Assembly (NCBI GenBank): GCA_016714495.1
Contig: JADKDU010000006.1
Span: 169,549 to 233,548 of the forward strand
Direction of reading: 5' to 3'
Length of the DNA: 64,000 nucleotides
Source of the DNA: Hyphomonadaceae bacterium
Lineage (GTDB): Bacteria; Pseudomonadota; Alphaproteobacteria; Caulobacterales; Hyphomonadaceae
Positions 15,300-23,486 of the stretch are shown one piece after another. Made by a program: the position numbers and the translations under genes. Within the stretch, counting starts at the first letter, position 1. Every line of letters starts with the position of its first letter. Under the pieces are notes generated by a model, which was not told where the DNA came from, did no database searches, and was given only the letters and a program-made list of their open reading frames with translations.

Positions 15300-16964
15300 G
15301 TGAAGCAGCCGGTTCGGCAGCCCAAGCAGTCAAAGAAGCCGGCCAGAACCGTCGCCAAGCCGGCGAAGGCGCGCCGCAAGCCTCCGCGCGATCAAAGCTT
15401 GGTGCTCGAATCGTTCCTGCGCCTCGACAAATCGGCGATCATCATCACGATTTTCTTCTTCTGCCTGATCCACTGGGCGATCCGCACCTTCATCGCGCCG
15501 ATCTACACAATTGAGGAAGCCGACCAGCTCCTGCTCTCCCAGTCGCTGCAGGTGGGCTATGAGGCGCGCCAGCCGCCCATGCTGGCCTGGTTGCACGCCT
15601 TTGCTGTGATGGGAGGCACGCTTTCCCCGCCAATCGTGTTCGCGGTGAAGTACATCCTGCTCTTCGTAGCGCTGACCTTTTACTACCTCGCCGCCCGCAA
15701 TGTGCTTATCCGTCCGGCTGTTTCGGCGGCCGCCGTGGCAGCCTGGGCGCTGACCTTTCAGGTCGGCTGGTCAATGCACGAGGATCTGCTGGGCGCCGTG
15801 GGTCTGATGGCGTGTCTGTCGATCTGCTTCCATGCGGTGACACGCATCCTGACATGGCGGCGCTATCGCGACTGGGTTTATCTCGGTCTCGCCATCGGGG
15901 TCGGCCTGCTGACGCATCACCTTTTCGCCGTCTTCCCGGCGGCGCTGATCGTCGCGATCCTGCTCTCGCCCTTCTTCCGCGATGCGATGACGCTGCCGCG
16001 CATCGGCATCACCCTGCTGGTCGCTGGCCTGATCTACCTGCCCTACGCTGTCTGGGTTTCGACCCATATCGGCTCGCTGGGCGATGCGTGGGCCGAATAC
16101 GCCGCCTCGTGGGAGATCGATTCGGCCTATGTCGAACGCGCCGGCAATGCCGCAGCTCAGCTCGGCCGCGCTCTGCTGGAATTCAGCCTGCCTCTGTGGC
16201 TGTTCTGGATGATGCTTTTCTGGACGCTGTGGTTGCCGGTGATCTATCCGATCTTCCCGCGCCGCAACACGGACGAGGAGCCGCACGAGCTGGCCTGGCG
16301 GCGCCTGTTCATGCGCTCGACCTTGTTCATGCTGCTGGCCTATCTGATCAGCGTGGGGTTCGGCGTTCAGGCCTACAAGACGAACTGGATGATGCCAGTG
16401 CTGTTCACCGCGCCGGTCTGGTTGTTCCTGCATGTAAAGCGCGGCGGCGAATTTCCCGTGGCGATCCGCGCCTTCGGGGCCGTCGCCATCGCCTTCTGCC
16501 TGCTGGTCGTGGGCGGACGCTTCATCGAATGGCAGATGGAAATCGCCATGTGCGAAGAAGGCGGCTGCCGTCCGTATACGCCGGTCAAGGAATGGGCCGA
16601 GGAGTTGAAGAAGGCGGGCTTCGATGAGGGCACAATTGTCGGGGCGGACCGCCATCTGACCGGCAATTTGCGCGCCGCCTTCCCGCGCGCTCGCGTCATC
16701 GACGCCGCGATGCCGCCGGAGGCGTTCCCGGCTCCACACACCAACGGCGCCTGCCTCGTGGTCTGGCGCGACACGGAATTCAACGAGCAGCGCAATATCG
16801 CTGTCATGCCGCGCGAGCTGGTGGCCTATCTCACCGACCGGCTCTACGCCTTCCCGCATGATCAGGGCGCGGAGGGCGCGATCCGGCGCAACCTACACCA
16901 GTCGAGCGACAAGGCGGCGACGCTCTACTATCAGTTCGTTAAGCCGTCCGAATCCTGCCGCTGA
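15300..16964 (+). CDS. ArnT-like integral membrane glycosyltransferase (GT83/PMT_2-type)
   Basis: A polytopic enzyme of about 554 residues with roughly ten membrane helices. The first periplasmic loop has the EEADQLLLSQSLQVGYEARQPPMLAW stretch, with the Glu/Asp and R-Q-P-P-M motif of the dolichyl-phosphate-mannose mannosyltransferase superfamily. The last 130 residues are soluble and periplasmic. It probably uses the polyprenyl-phosphate sugar made by the preceding GT2 gene to modify LPS or another envelope polymer. GTG at 15300 with GGAAG upstream is the preferred start; TTG codons at 15279/15282 are alternatives. The basic N-terminal tail (KQPKQSKKPARTVAKPAKARRK) is cytoplasmic. The 3' end overlaps rimM by 34 bp. 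Confidence 0.88.
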   Translation: MKQPVRQPKQSKKPARTVAKPAKARRKPPRDQSLVLESFLRLDKSAIIITIFFFCLIHWAIRTFIAPIYTIEEADQLLLSQSLQVGYEARQPPMLAWLHAFAVMGGTLSPPIVFAVKYILLFVALTFYYLAARNVLIRPAVSAAAVAAWALTFQVGWSMHEDLLGAVGLMACLSICFHAVTRILTWRRYRDWVYLGLAIGVGLLTHHLFAVFPAALIVAILLSPFFRDAMTLPRIGITLLVAGLIYLPYAVWVSTHIGSLGDAWAEYAASWEIDSAYVERAGNAAAQLGRALLEFSLPLWLFWMMLFWTLWLPVIYPIFPRRNTDEEPHELAWRRLFMRSTLFMLLAYLISVGFGVQAYKTNWMMPVLFTAPVWLFLHVKRGGEFPVAIRAFGAVAIAFCLLVVGGRFIEWQMEIAMCEEGGCRPYTPVKEWAEELKKAGFDEGTIVGADRHLTGNLRAAFPRARVIDAAMPPEAFPAPHTNGACLVVWRDTEFNEQRNIAVMPRELVAYLTDRLYAFPHDQGAEGAIRRNLHQSSDKAATLYYQFVKPSESCR

Positions 16965-17488
16965 GGGCTTTCAGGCAGATAGCTTTCGTCCGGATCGGCG
17001 CGCAGCACGCGCGCCTCCATGTCGATCTCGGGAATAATCTCTTCTGTGAAGGGCAGCAGGTAGCTCGGCCCCGTCTCGGGCTGCACCTCGATCAGGTCAC
17101 CCGCGCCGAAATCATGCGCCGCCTTGACCTGCCCCAGCACGCGTCCATCAGCATGCACGACCGCCATGCCGATCAGGTCCGCGACATAGATCTCGCCTTC
17201 CTCCTGGTTGGTCTCGGGCATCGCCTCGCGCGCCGCATACAGCAGCGTGCCGCGCATGGCTTCCCATTCTTCACGCTGACGGTGTTCCTTCGTCGTGACG
17301 CCGAACCCCTCATTGAGCGGCCGATGCTTCACTGGCGTCAGCACAACCGCGCCGCTTTCATCCAGCAACGGCCCGTAGGAGAAGCAGGCTTCCGGATCCT
17401 CGGTGAAGGAGCGCACACGCGCTTCGCCTTTCACTCCGAACGCGCCTGTGATCTGGCCGACAACAATCAGCTTCGGCTTGTCGCTCAC
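16931..17488 (-). CDS. rimM: Ribosome maturation factor RimM
   Basis: Helps assemble the 30S head and the 3' domain of 16S rRNA by binding S19. N-terminal RimM domain: IVVGQITGAFGVKGEARVRSFTEDPEA; C-terminal PRC-barrel: DLIGMAVVHADGRVLGQVKAAHDFGAGDLIEV... LLPFTEEIIPEID. It has 185 residues, as usual. The start codon overlaps the GNAT stop (ATGA), so it is read from the same leftward transcript as ffh-rpsP. The tail LPESPQRQDSDGLTN is variable in the family. The genes that normally follow, trmD and rplS, are not on this side. Confidence 0.95.
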   Translation of the reverse strand: MSDKPKLIVVGQITGAFGVKGEARVRSFTEDPEACFSYGPLLDESGAVVLTPVKHRPLNEGFGVTTKEHRQREEWEAMRGTLLYAAREAMPETNQEEGEIYVADLIGMAVVHADGRVLGQVKAAHDFGAGDLIEVQPETGPSYLLPFTEEIIPEIDMEARVLRADPDESYLPESPQRQDSDGLTN

Positions 17489-17976
17489 AGCGGCCGCTCC
17501 AGCATGGCCACGACCTTGCCCAGTCTTGGCGAAGTCCGGGAGACCAGATGACGGAAGCCGAGCTTCGCATGGAAAGCCATGCTTTCGGGATTGGGCGGCT
17601 CTTCGTTGACCTCTGCGGTCAGCCGCTTCTCGCCGAGCGCTGCAGCGACTTGCATCGCTTCCTCATAAAGCGCGCGACCAACCCCCGCCCCCCATGCAGC
17701 CTTGCTGACGGCGATGCGGTCTATGTAGAGATGGTTGTCGAACTGCTCTTCGAACCAGCCGTAATTGTCGCTTGGATAGGCCGAACCGGGCCGGATCAGA
17801 ATCATGAAGCCGGCGGGAACGCCGCCGGCTTCTGCAATCAACACACGATGCGCCTGTGTGGCGATTTCGCGATAATCCTGGGCGCTCATATCACCCACGG
17901 CAGGCGTCGATGCGGCGTTGAGGGCGAGGATGAAATCCTCGTCCCCCCGCGCCGCGTCGCGGACCGTGACGCCCAA
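17485..17976 (-). CDS. GNAT family N-acetyltransferase
   Basis: A 163-residue Gcn5-related acetyltransferase. The acetyl-CoA pyrophosphate-binding motif A is in IDRIAVSKAAWGAGVGRALYEEAM (R/Q-x-x-G-x-G/A), and the last strand-loop is NPESMAFHAKLGFRHL. This layout is like RimI/YhbS-type enzymes, but the substrate is unknown. It is inserted between rpsP and rimM and overlaps rimM by ATGA, so it is cotranscribed with translation genes. Acetylation of a ribosomal protein or another partner is possible but unsupported by anything here except position. Confidence 0.88.
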   Translation of the reverse strand: MGVTVRDAARGDEDFILALNAASTPAVGDMSAQDYREIATQAHRVLIAEAGGVPAGFMILIRPGSAYPSDNYGWFEEQFDNHLYIDRIAVSKAAWGAGVGRALYEEAMQVAAALGEKRLTAEVNEEPPNPESMAFHAKLGFRHLVSRTSPRLGKVVAMLERPL

Positions 17977-17982
17977 CGCCGA

Positions 17983-18381
17983 CTACTCGGCGGCGGCTTC
18001 TTCAGCCGGCGCGTTCTTGGCGTCTTCAGCAGCCTGACGGCGGGCTTCGGCCTTCTCGTTACGCTCGGTTTCGCGAGCCTTGGCTTTCTCGCCCGGAACG
18101 CCGCGCTCCGGGTTGTTGCCGTGTTCCCACTTCACGAGACCGGCCGAGCCGAGGTAACGCGCGACGCGATCCGTCGGCGTCGCGCCTTTCTTGAGCCATT
18201 CCTTGGCTTTCTCGAGGTCGATAGTCCAACGCTTCTCGTCTTCCTTGCCGAGCAGCGGGTTGTACGCGCCGATCTTCTCGATGAAGCGGCCGTCGCGAGC
18301 GAAGCGCGAGTCAGCGATGACGACATTGTAGTACGGGCGGTGTTTGGAGCCGCCGCGCGCGAGGCGGATTTTCAGGGACAT
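17983..18381 (-). CDS. rpsP: 30S ribosomal protein S16
   Basis: A structural protein of the small subunit. The N-terminal core MSLKIRLARGGSKHRPYYNVVIADSRFARDGRFIEKIGAYNPLL is the family signature. Total 132 residues: the usual 78-90 residue core plus an Ala/Glu/Lys-rich tail (EKAKARETERNEKAEARRQAAEDAKNAPAEEAAAE) of the kind common in Alphaproteobacteria. Part of the leftward ffh operon. Confidence 0.98.
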   Translation of the reverse strand: MSLKIRLARGGSKHRPYYNVVIADSRFARDGRFIEKIGAYNPLLGKEDEKRWTIDLEKAKEWLKKGATPTDRVARYLGSAGLVKWEHGNNPERGVPGEKAKARETERNEKAEARRQAAEDAKNAPAEEAAAE

Positions 18382-18439
18382 GGTCTACTCTCTTCTTTCA
18401 GTTTGTCGTGCGTTGGTTGATGTGGTGATCGGGCGGGCC

Positions 18440-18733
18440 TCAGCCCTTGCCCTGCAGTTTCTCGTGATGGCGGATCACTTCCGTCACGATGAAGGCGAGG
18501 AATTTTTCGGCGAAATCAGGATCGAGATCGGCGTCGTGGGCCAGCTTGCGCAGGCGGGCGATCTGCTCGGCCTCACGCGCCTTGTCGGCGGGCGGCAGGT
18601 TGTTGGCGGCCTTGAGTTCGCCCACGGCCTTGGTCGCCTTGAAGCGCTCGGCCAGCATGTGCACCACCGCCGCATCGATATTGTCGATCGAGGCGCGCAG
18701 GCGTTTGAGTTCATCGGCGGGAGACGTGGTCAC
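18440..18733 (-). CDS. Chorismate mutase, AroQ class
   Basis: Converts chorismate to prephenate for Phe and Tyr synthesis. A 97-residue all-helical monofunctional protein. It has the AroQ pattern: LKRLRASIDNIDAAVVHMLAERFKATKAVGELKA, with Arg in the first helix, K(A)VGELK with the catalytic Lys, and AEQIARLRKLAHDADLDPDFAEKFLAFIVTEVIRHHE with the late Glu/Gln position. Its start overlaps the ffh stop by 4 bp, so translation is coupled. Its presence inside the ffh-rpsP operon is an alphaproteobacterial variation. Confidence 0.9.
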   Translation of the reverse strand: MTTSPADELKRLRASIDNIDAAVVHMLAERFKATKAVGELKAANNLPPADKAREAEQIARLRKLAHDADLDPDFAEKFLAFIVTEVIRHHEKLQGKG

Positions 18734-20229
18734 TTCTTCTTGTCTCCCCCGCCCAGACCCGGAAGTCCGCCACCGCCAAGGCCTGGTAGTTTCGGCGCGC
18801 CCGGCCCACCCATGCCGCCGCCGAGATTCTTCAGCGCATTGATCTGCGCCTGATTGACCTGCGGGCCCTGGCCCGGCGAGCCGCCGCCCGCCATTCCGCC
18901 CAGCATGCCGGCAAGACCCTTCATGCCGCCCTTGCCGAGCTTCTTCATCATGTCGGCCATGTTGCGGTGCATCTTCAGCACCTTGTTGACCTCGGCCACA
19001 TCGACGCCGGCGCCCGCCGCAATGCGGCGCTTGCGCGAAGCGGCGAGAATATCCGGCTTCTTACGCTCCTGCGGCGTCATCGACATGATGATCGCTTCCT
19101 GCCGCTTCAGCATCCGATCATCGACGCCTGAAGCGGCCATCTGCGCTTTGGCGTTCTTCACGCCTGGCAGCAGGTCCATCATGCCGCCCAGGCCGCCCAT
19201 ACGCTGCATCTGGCGCAGCTGGCCGGCGAGATCTTCCAGGTCGAACAGACCCTTCTGCATCTTCTTTGCGACGCGCTCGGCCTCGGCGACGTCCATCTCG
19301 GCCTTGGCCTTCTCGACCAGCGAGACGATGTCACCCTGCCCGAGAATGCGGCCCGCGATACGACGGGCGTCGAACACGTCGAGCCCGTCGAGCTTCTCGC
19401 CCATGCCGATGAAACGGATCGGCAGACCGGTGACCGCACGCATCGACAGCGCAGCGCCGCCGCGGCCATCGCCATCCATACGGGTAAGCACAAGCCCAGT
19501 CAGCGGCAAACGTTCATTGAAGCGGCGCGCGGTCTCCACCGCGTCCTGGCCCGTGAGAGCGTCAGCAACAAGCAGCGTTTCCTGCGGCTTCGCGATCTCT
19601 GCGATCTGCGCCGCCTCGTTCATCATCTGGTCATCGAGCGTGGTGCGGCCTGCCGTATCCAGCATGACCACGTCATAACCGCCAAACTTCGCCGCCTGGA
19701 TGGCGCGCCGCGCGATATCCGGCGGTAGCTGGCCTTCCACGATTGGCAGCGCATCCACACCGGCCTGCTGGGCCAGCACGCGCAGCTGTTCCATCGCCGC
19801 CGGGCGGCGCACGTCGAGCGAAGCGACGAGCACCTTCTTGCGTTCGACTTCACGCAGGCGCTTGGCTAGCTTGCCGGTCGTCGTCGTCTTACCCGAACCC
19901 TGTAGGCCGGCCATCATGATCACGGCGGGCGGCGAGTCGATCTTCAGCGGCGGCGGCTCTTCATCCCCGCCCAGCGTTTCGACCAGCTGGTCATGCACGA
20001 TCTTGACGACGAGCTGACCCGGTTTGATCGACTTGATGACATTCTCGCCGATCGCCTTCGGGCGAACGTCATCGATGAATTTCTTGACGACCGGCAGCGC
20101 AACGTCGGCTTCCAACAGCGCCACGCGGATCTCGCGCAGGGCTTCGTTGACGTCCTTCTCGGAAAGCGCGCCGCGGCCCGTCAGGCCGTCGAACACCTTC
20201 CCAAGCTTGTCTGTCAGCGCGTCAAACAT
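18730..20229 (-). CDS. ffh: Signal recognition particle protein Ffh (SRP54)
   Basis: GTPase that binds 4.5S RNA and signal sequences of nascent chains and docks with FtsY. N domain from residue 1; G domain with P-loop GLQGSGKTTTTGKLAKR (about 108-120), DTAGR and TRMDGDGRGGAALS; then the Met-rich M domain ending in a Gly/Met/Pro-rich tail (GGGMGGPGAPKLPGLGGGGLPGLGG). 499 residues. The M domain has the usual RQEAIIMSMTPQERKKPDILAASRKRRIAAGAG RNA-binding helix region. First gene of a leftward operon with chorismate mutase, rpsP, GNAT and rimM. Confidence 0.98.
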   Translation of the reverse strand: MFDALTDKLGKVFDGLTGRGALSEKDVNEALREIRVALLEADVALPVVKKFIDDVRPKAIGENVIKSIKPGQLVVKIVHDQLVETLGGDEEPPPLKIDSPPAVIMMAGLQGSGKTTTTGKLAKRLREVERKKVLVASLDVRRPAAMEQLRVLAQQAGVDALPIVEGQLPPDIARRAIQAAKFGGYDVVMLDTAGRTTLDDQMMNEAAQIAEIAKPQETLLVADALTGQDAVETARRFNERLPLTGLVLTRMDGDGRGGAALSMRAVTGLPIRFIGMGEKLDGLDVFDARRIAGRILGQGDIVSLVEKAKAEMDVAEAERVAKKMQKGLFDLEDLAGQLRQMQRMGGLGGMMDLLPGVKNAKAQMAASGVDDRMLKRQEAIIMSMTPQERKKPDILAASRKRRIAAGAGVDVAEVNKVLKMHRNMADMMKKLGKGGMKGLAGMLGGMAGGGSPGQGPQVNQAQINALKNLGGGMGGPGAPKLPGLGGGGLPGLGGGDKKK

Positions 20230-20541
20230 CGCCGTTCCTTTTCATGCCGGACCCGATGTCCGACATGGTGTAGCTCCCTTCCGCGTTCAAACGCCGAGAA
20301 CCCCGCTGAGCGCAACGCGCCGGGCGGGGACCTCGCCAGCCTCGTCCGGCGCCCAAAAACAGGGCAAACGGGGTCGTGCCGGTCAAAGCACAGAAACGGG
20401 TTCTGCGCGGAGGCGGGTTCCCTACGCTGAGGTGTGGAAAAGGTCAAGGCAAACGCCCGGAAGGAACAGGATGTGCGCTAACCATGGAACCTGCCGCACC
20501 AGCGCACGTTGCTGGGCGGCCCCCCTATTCCTGAGCGCTTC
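20230..20541. other. Divergent intergenic region upstream of ffh and the transglutaminase gene
   Basis: About 310 bp between ffh (leftward) and the gene starting at 20542. No protein-like frame. It should carry both promoters. I see no convincing riboswitch or operator. Confidence 0.45.
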
Positions 20542-21387
20542 ATGCCTGCTTTTCAGCTACGCCACGCCACGACCTACGCCTTCGCCTCGCCCGTGACCCT
20601 GCAGCCGCATCAGCTCTATATGCGCCCCCGCGCCGACCATCGGCTCAAACTCAATGCCTCCACTCTCACCCTCTCGCCCCCGGCGGAGGTGGTGTGGCGC
20701 AATGATCTCTATGGGAATTCCGTCGCCATCGCGCATTTCGCCGGCACGACAACCAAGCTGGACATCATCAGCGAACTCTCCGTCGAGACCTTTCCGCGCA
20801 GCGAAAGCCAGCGCCGCATGCTCATGCAAACGGGAACAACCGAATACTCGGCGATCGAGCGCCGCATGCTCGCCCCCTATATCGATCAGCCCTGGGAGAC
20901 CGGCCATGCCGCCGCCGAATGGATCCGCGGCGGCGCGACCCGGGTGAAGAAAACCCAGTATGAACGCCTGCTCGAATGCGCCGCGCGCATTCGCTACGAA
21001 TTCGATTATCGCATCCGCTATGAGCCCGGCTTGCAGACGCCCGCCGAAACGCTCCAGCTGCACTCCGGCACCTGCCGCGACTTCGCCGAGCTGATGATCG
21101 CCACCGCCAGAAGCCTCAACTGCGCCGCCCGCTTCGTCACCGGCTATGTCTTCACGCCCAACGCCGCCCCCGGTTCGTCCTCGCCCCATGCCTGGGCCGA
21201 GGTCTACATTCCCGCCGTCGGCTGGATCGAGTTGGACGCCACCAACGGCCTCGTCGACGATGGCGACCTGATCCCCGTCGCCTCCGCCGCCACCGGCACC
21301 GAGCTCACGCCGATTTCCGGCGCCTTCACCGGCTATGGCGCAACCTCCACACTCAGCGTCGGCGTCGACGTCACAAAGCTCGTCTGA
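20542..21387 (+). CDS. Transglutaminase-like cysteine protease family protein
   Basis: A 281-residue cytoplasmic protein with an N-terminal beta domain (FQLRHATTYAFASPVTLQPHQLYMRPR) followed by a transglutaminase core. The triad is visible: C178 in HSGTCRDFAELM, H216 in SPHAWAEVYIP, D232 in GWIELDATNG. Bacterial members with this layout are often peptidases or of unknown role, and cross-linking activity is not implied. The ATG at 20542 is chosen because the conserved N-terminal strand starts there; the frame is open to 20509. No partner gene is evident. Confidence 0.9.
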   Translation: MPAFQLRHATTYAFASPVTLQPHQLYMRPRADHRLKLNASTLTLSPPAEVVWRNDLYGNSVAIAHFAGTTTKLDIISELSVETFPRSESQRRMLMQTGTTEYSAIERRMLAPYIDQPWETGHAAAEWIRGGATRVKKTQYERLLECAARIRYEFDYRIRYEPGLQTPAETLQLHSGTCRDFAELMIATARSLNCAARFVTGYVFTPNAAPGSSSPHAWAEVYIPAVGWIELDATNGLVDDGDLIPVASAATGTELTPISGAFTGYGATSTLSVGVDVTKLV

Positions 21388-21441
21388 CGCTGTACCCCCA
21401 GCCTCGCGGGTGCTAACCGGCATTCAGTCCGGGAGCATCGC

Positions 21442-22131
21442 ATGCGCACCATCGGCCTGATCGGCGGCATGAGCTGGCAAAGCTCAAAAATCTACTATGA
21501 GCGGATCAACCAGCTCGTCGCCGACCGGCGTGGCGGCGCCACATCCGCGCAGCTGATCGTCAATTCGCTGGACTTTGCGCCGATCGCGCGCATGCAGTCA
21601 GAAGGCCGCTGGAAGGAAGCCGGCGCCGTGCTCGCCAATGCGGCCCAGTCGCTTGAGCGCGCGGGCGCAGACGTCATCGCGATCGGCGCCAACACCATGC
21701 ACAAGGTCGCAACCCAGGTGATGGCGTCCGTTCGCCTGCCGCTGATCCATATCGGCGATACGCTGGCCGCCGGCCTTCGCGCTGACGCCCGCTCTCGCCC
21801 CCTGCTGCTTGGCACACGCTACACGATGGAAGACCCGTTCATGGTCGACCATCTCGCCAACAAGGGCATCGGCGCGCTCGCGCCGGACCGGACAGACCGC
21901 GAGGCGCTGCACGCCATCATCTATGACGAACTCATCAAGGGCGTCGTCACGGACAAGTCCCGTGACATGGTCCACGCTATCATCGATCGTTCAGCTGCGC
22001 GGGAGGCCGACAGCGTCATCTTCGGCTGCACGGAAATCGGCATGCTCTTTCCATCCACTCACGCCGGCCTGCCCGGCTACGACACGCTCGAACTCCACGC
22101 CGAAGCGCTGGTCGACTTCGCGCTCGCCTAG
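21442..22131 (+). CDS. Aspartate/glutamate racemase family protein, N-terminal catalytic residue replaced
   Basis: A 229-residue homologue of AspR/YgeA-type racemases. The MRTIGLIGGMSWQSSKIYYE start and the FGCTEIGMLF motif with C196 are typical. The first catalytic site is normally Cys in C-N-T or Thr in T-N-T (as in E. coli YgeA), but here the sequence is IGANTMHKVA with Ala83. A two-base racemase needs both residues, so full racemase activity is doubtful; one-base or different chemistry, or a binding role, is possible. RBS region upstream is CGGGAGCATCGC. It ends 4 bp inside the convergent DUF899 gene. Confidence 0.85.
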   Translation: MRTIGLIGGMSWQSSKIYYERINQLVADRRGGATSAQLIVNSLDFAPIARMQSEGRWKEAGAVLANAAQSLERAGADVIAIGANTMHKVATQVMASVRLPLIHIGDTLAAGLRADARSRPLLLGTRYTMEDPFMVDHLANKGIGALAPDRTDREALHAIIYDELIKGVVTDKSRDMVHAIIDRSAAREADSVIFGCTEIGMLFPSTHAGLPGYDTLELHAEALVDFALA

Positions 22132-22700
22132 GTGTTTTGGTAGACGCGCTGCGGCCGCCAACCGTCTGCGCCTTCTGGCAGAAGATCGAACAGCCGCCAG
22201 ACCGGGCAGAACTCGTCCGCGTCGTTGAAGCCCGATGCAGACACGCGCACGATTTTCCCATCCTGCTTCTGGAAGGCTGACACGCCCGGCGTGGGCTTGC
22301 CCGTCGCGGTTGTGAAGCCCATGTCGGCCGCGAATCTATTGCCCTGCGTGCTCACCATCGGGAATTTCCACCCGCGCGAGGCGGCAAATTCCGCCTGCTG
22401 CTCCGGGGTTTCTGGGCTCGACACCGCGAACGACGCCCGGTCGCAGATATGCGGATAAAGTCCGTTGAACCCATCCGCCCACATTGTGCAGCTGTTGCAG
22501 CCGCGCCCCATATTGTGGATCACGAATAGGTCGCGCTTCCCGCCGAACAGCGAAGACAACGTTGCCGGCCCATCCAGCGTGGCGAACACGTAATCGGCGA
22601 CGTCCGCCCGCGCATCTTCCGCCAGAGCCTGCTGAAGTGCAGCCCGCGCCTGATGGAATTTCGTCCGCAATTCGACCACGCGCGCGTTGGTCTGCGTCAT
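22128..22700 (-). CDS. DUF899 thioredoxin-like protein
   Basis: A 190-residue member of the DUF899 group, distant thioredoxin-fold proteins. The centre has NMGRGCNSCTMWADGFNGLYPHI, where G-C-x-x-C is the usual redox-like motif and W-A-D is the conserved follow-on; GWKFPMVSTQG is the next conserved strand. An extended frame to 22826 is not needed: the Met at 22700 overlaps the ArsR stop (ATGA), which sets the start. Cotranscribed with the ArsR regulator. A second DUF899 gene lies divergently at 23487. Confidence 0.86.
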   Translation of the reverse strand: MTQTNARVVELRTKFHQARAALQQALAEDARADVADYVFATLDGPATLSSLFGGKRDLFVIHNMGRGCNSCTMWADGFNGLYPHICDRASFAVSSPETPEQQAEFAASRGWKFPMVSTQGNRFAADMGFTTATGKPTPGVSAFQKQDGKIVRVSASGFNDADEFCPVWRLFDLLPEGADGWRPQRVYQNT

Positions 22701-23110
22701 TTGCGCTTCCTTTTCGCCGCAGCTTTCTTCGCCGCCCGCTTCGCCTTTGGCGGGGGCAGCGCCTTCACAAAGGCAGTCAATTCGTCGAACGATTGCTGCC
22801 AGTATTTGGCGTAATGGTTGATCCATACCGCGGCGCCGTAGAGCGGCGCCGTATCGAGATTGCAGCGCGCGATGCGTCCCGTCCGCTCCTGCGCCACCAG
22901 GCCGGACCGCACAAGCACCTGAATATGCCGCGACACGGCCTGTAGCGACATTTCAAATGGCGCGGCCAACTCCGACACCAGCGCCGGGCCTTCATCCAGC
23001 CGCCGCAGGATCGCCCGCCGCACAGGATCCGAAAGCGCAAAGAACACGCGATCCAGGGCCTCCTCCGCATCCGTCGCCGGACCGCCCTCTTTCACCAGCG
23101 CAAGCGTCAT
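22697..23110 (-). CDS. ArsR/SmtB family transcriptional regulator
   Basis: A 137-residue winged-helix regulator. LDRVFFALSDPVRRAILRRLDEGPALVSELAAPFEMSLQAVSRHIQVLVRSGLVAQERTGRIARC spans the helix-turn-helix and wing. No C-x-C or other metal-binding cluster of SmtB-type sensors is visible. The C-terminal tail is Lys/Ala-rich (KAKRAAKKAAAKRKRK). The Met at 23110 is chosen as start because the conserved domain begins shortly after; the upstream extension lacks family similarity. Overlaps DUF899 by ATGA, so it probably controls that gene and perhaps the divergent DUF899 gene at 23487. Confidence 0.9.
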   Translation of the reverse strand: MTLALVKEGGPATDAEEALDRVFFALSDPVRRAILRRLDEGPALVSELAAPFEMSLQAVSRHIQVLVRSGLVAQERTGRIARCNLDTAPLYGAAVWINHYAKYWQQSFDELTAFVKALPPPKAKRAAKKAAAKRKRK

Positions 23111-23114
23111 CACG

Positions 23115-23393
23115 TCATCTACCACCCTTAACCTGGCCAGCCGTAACCCGGCTGCCCGAACATAGCGGTTGCGCGAGGATTTCCTCCAGCGCAGAGCGAT
23201 GGTTCGCCTCGGCCCGCGCCATAAAATGTCCGCCATGCTCCGCGACTGCGGGCGCGATCGCAACGCTGATCGCTGTCACACCGGCAAGCATCAGCGCCGC
23301 AGCAACGCCCGGCCGTCTCATAAGCCGCACGCCCAGCCGCCCCGCAACCGCGAGGTTTCCAGCCATGAGCGCAGCGAGAAGACAACACAGCAT
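23115..23393 (-). CDS. Possible small membrane protein upstream of the ArsR gene
   Basis: A 92-residue frame with two hydrophobic stretches (MLCCLLAALMAGNLAVA; GVAAALMLAGVTAISVAIAPAVA) followed by a polar tail (EHGGHFMARAEANHRSALEEILAQPLC). It ends 4 bp before the ArsR start, in the same direction. The composition is protein-like and the spacing fits an operon, but no family is recognised and there is no strong ribosome site, so it remains tentative. Confidence 0.4.
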   Translation of the reverse strand: MLCCLLAALMAGNLAVAGRLGVRLMRRPGVAAALMLAGVTAISVAIAPAVAEHGGHFMARAEANHRSALEEILAQPLCSGSRVTAGQVKGGR

Positions 23394-23455
23394 CCAAATT
23401 CTTTCGCGCTTCGGCCTTGACGCACCGCTTGACTATCAACACTTCGATTGATTAA

Positions 23456-23469
23456 CAACACATATGTTG
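23456..23469. promoter_or_regulatory. Candidate ArsR operator, inverted repeat upstream of DUF899 gene
   Basis: The 14-bp sequence caacacatatgttg has CAACA/TGTTG arms around a 4-bp AT-rich centre and lies 17 bp upstream of the ATG at 23487. The octamer TTGACTAT also occurs twice nearby (23430 and 23467). Such short inverted repeats are typical ArsR-type operators, but binding by the divergent ArsR protein is an inference from position. Confidence 0.4.
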
Positions 23470-23486
23470 ACTATGGGAGAGGAAAA

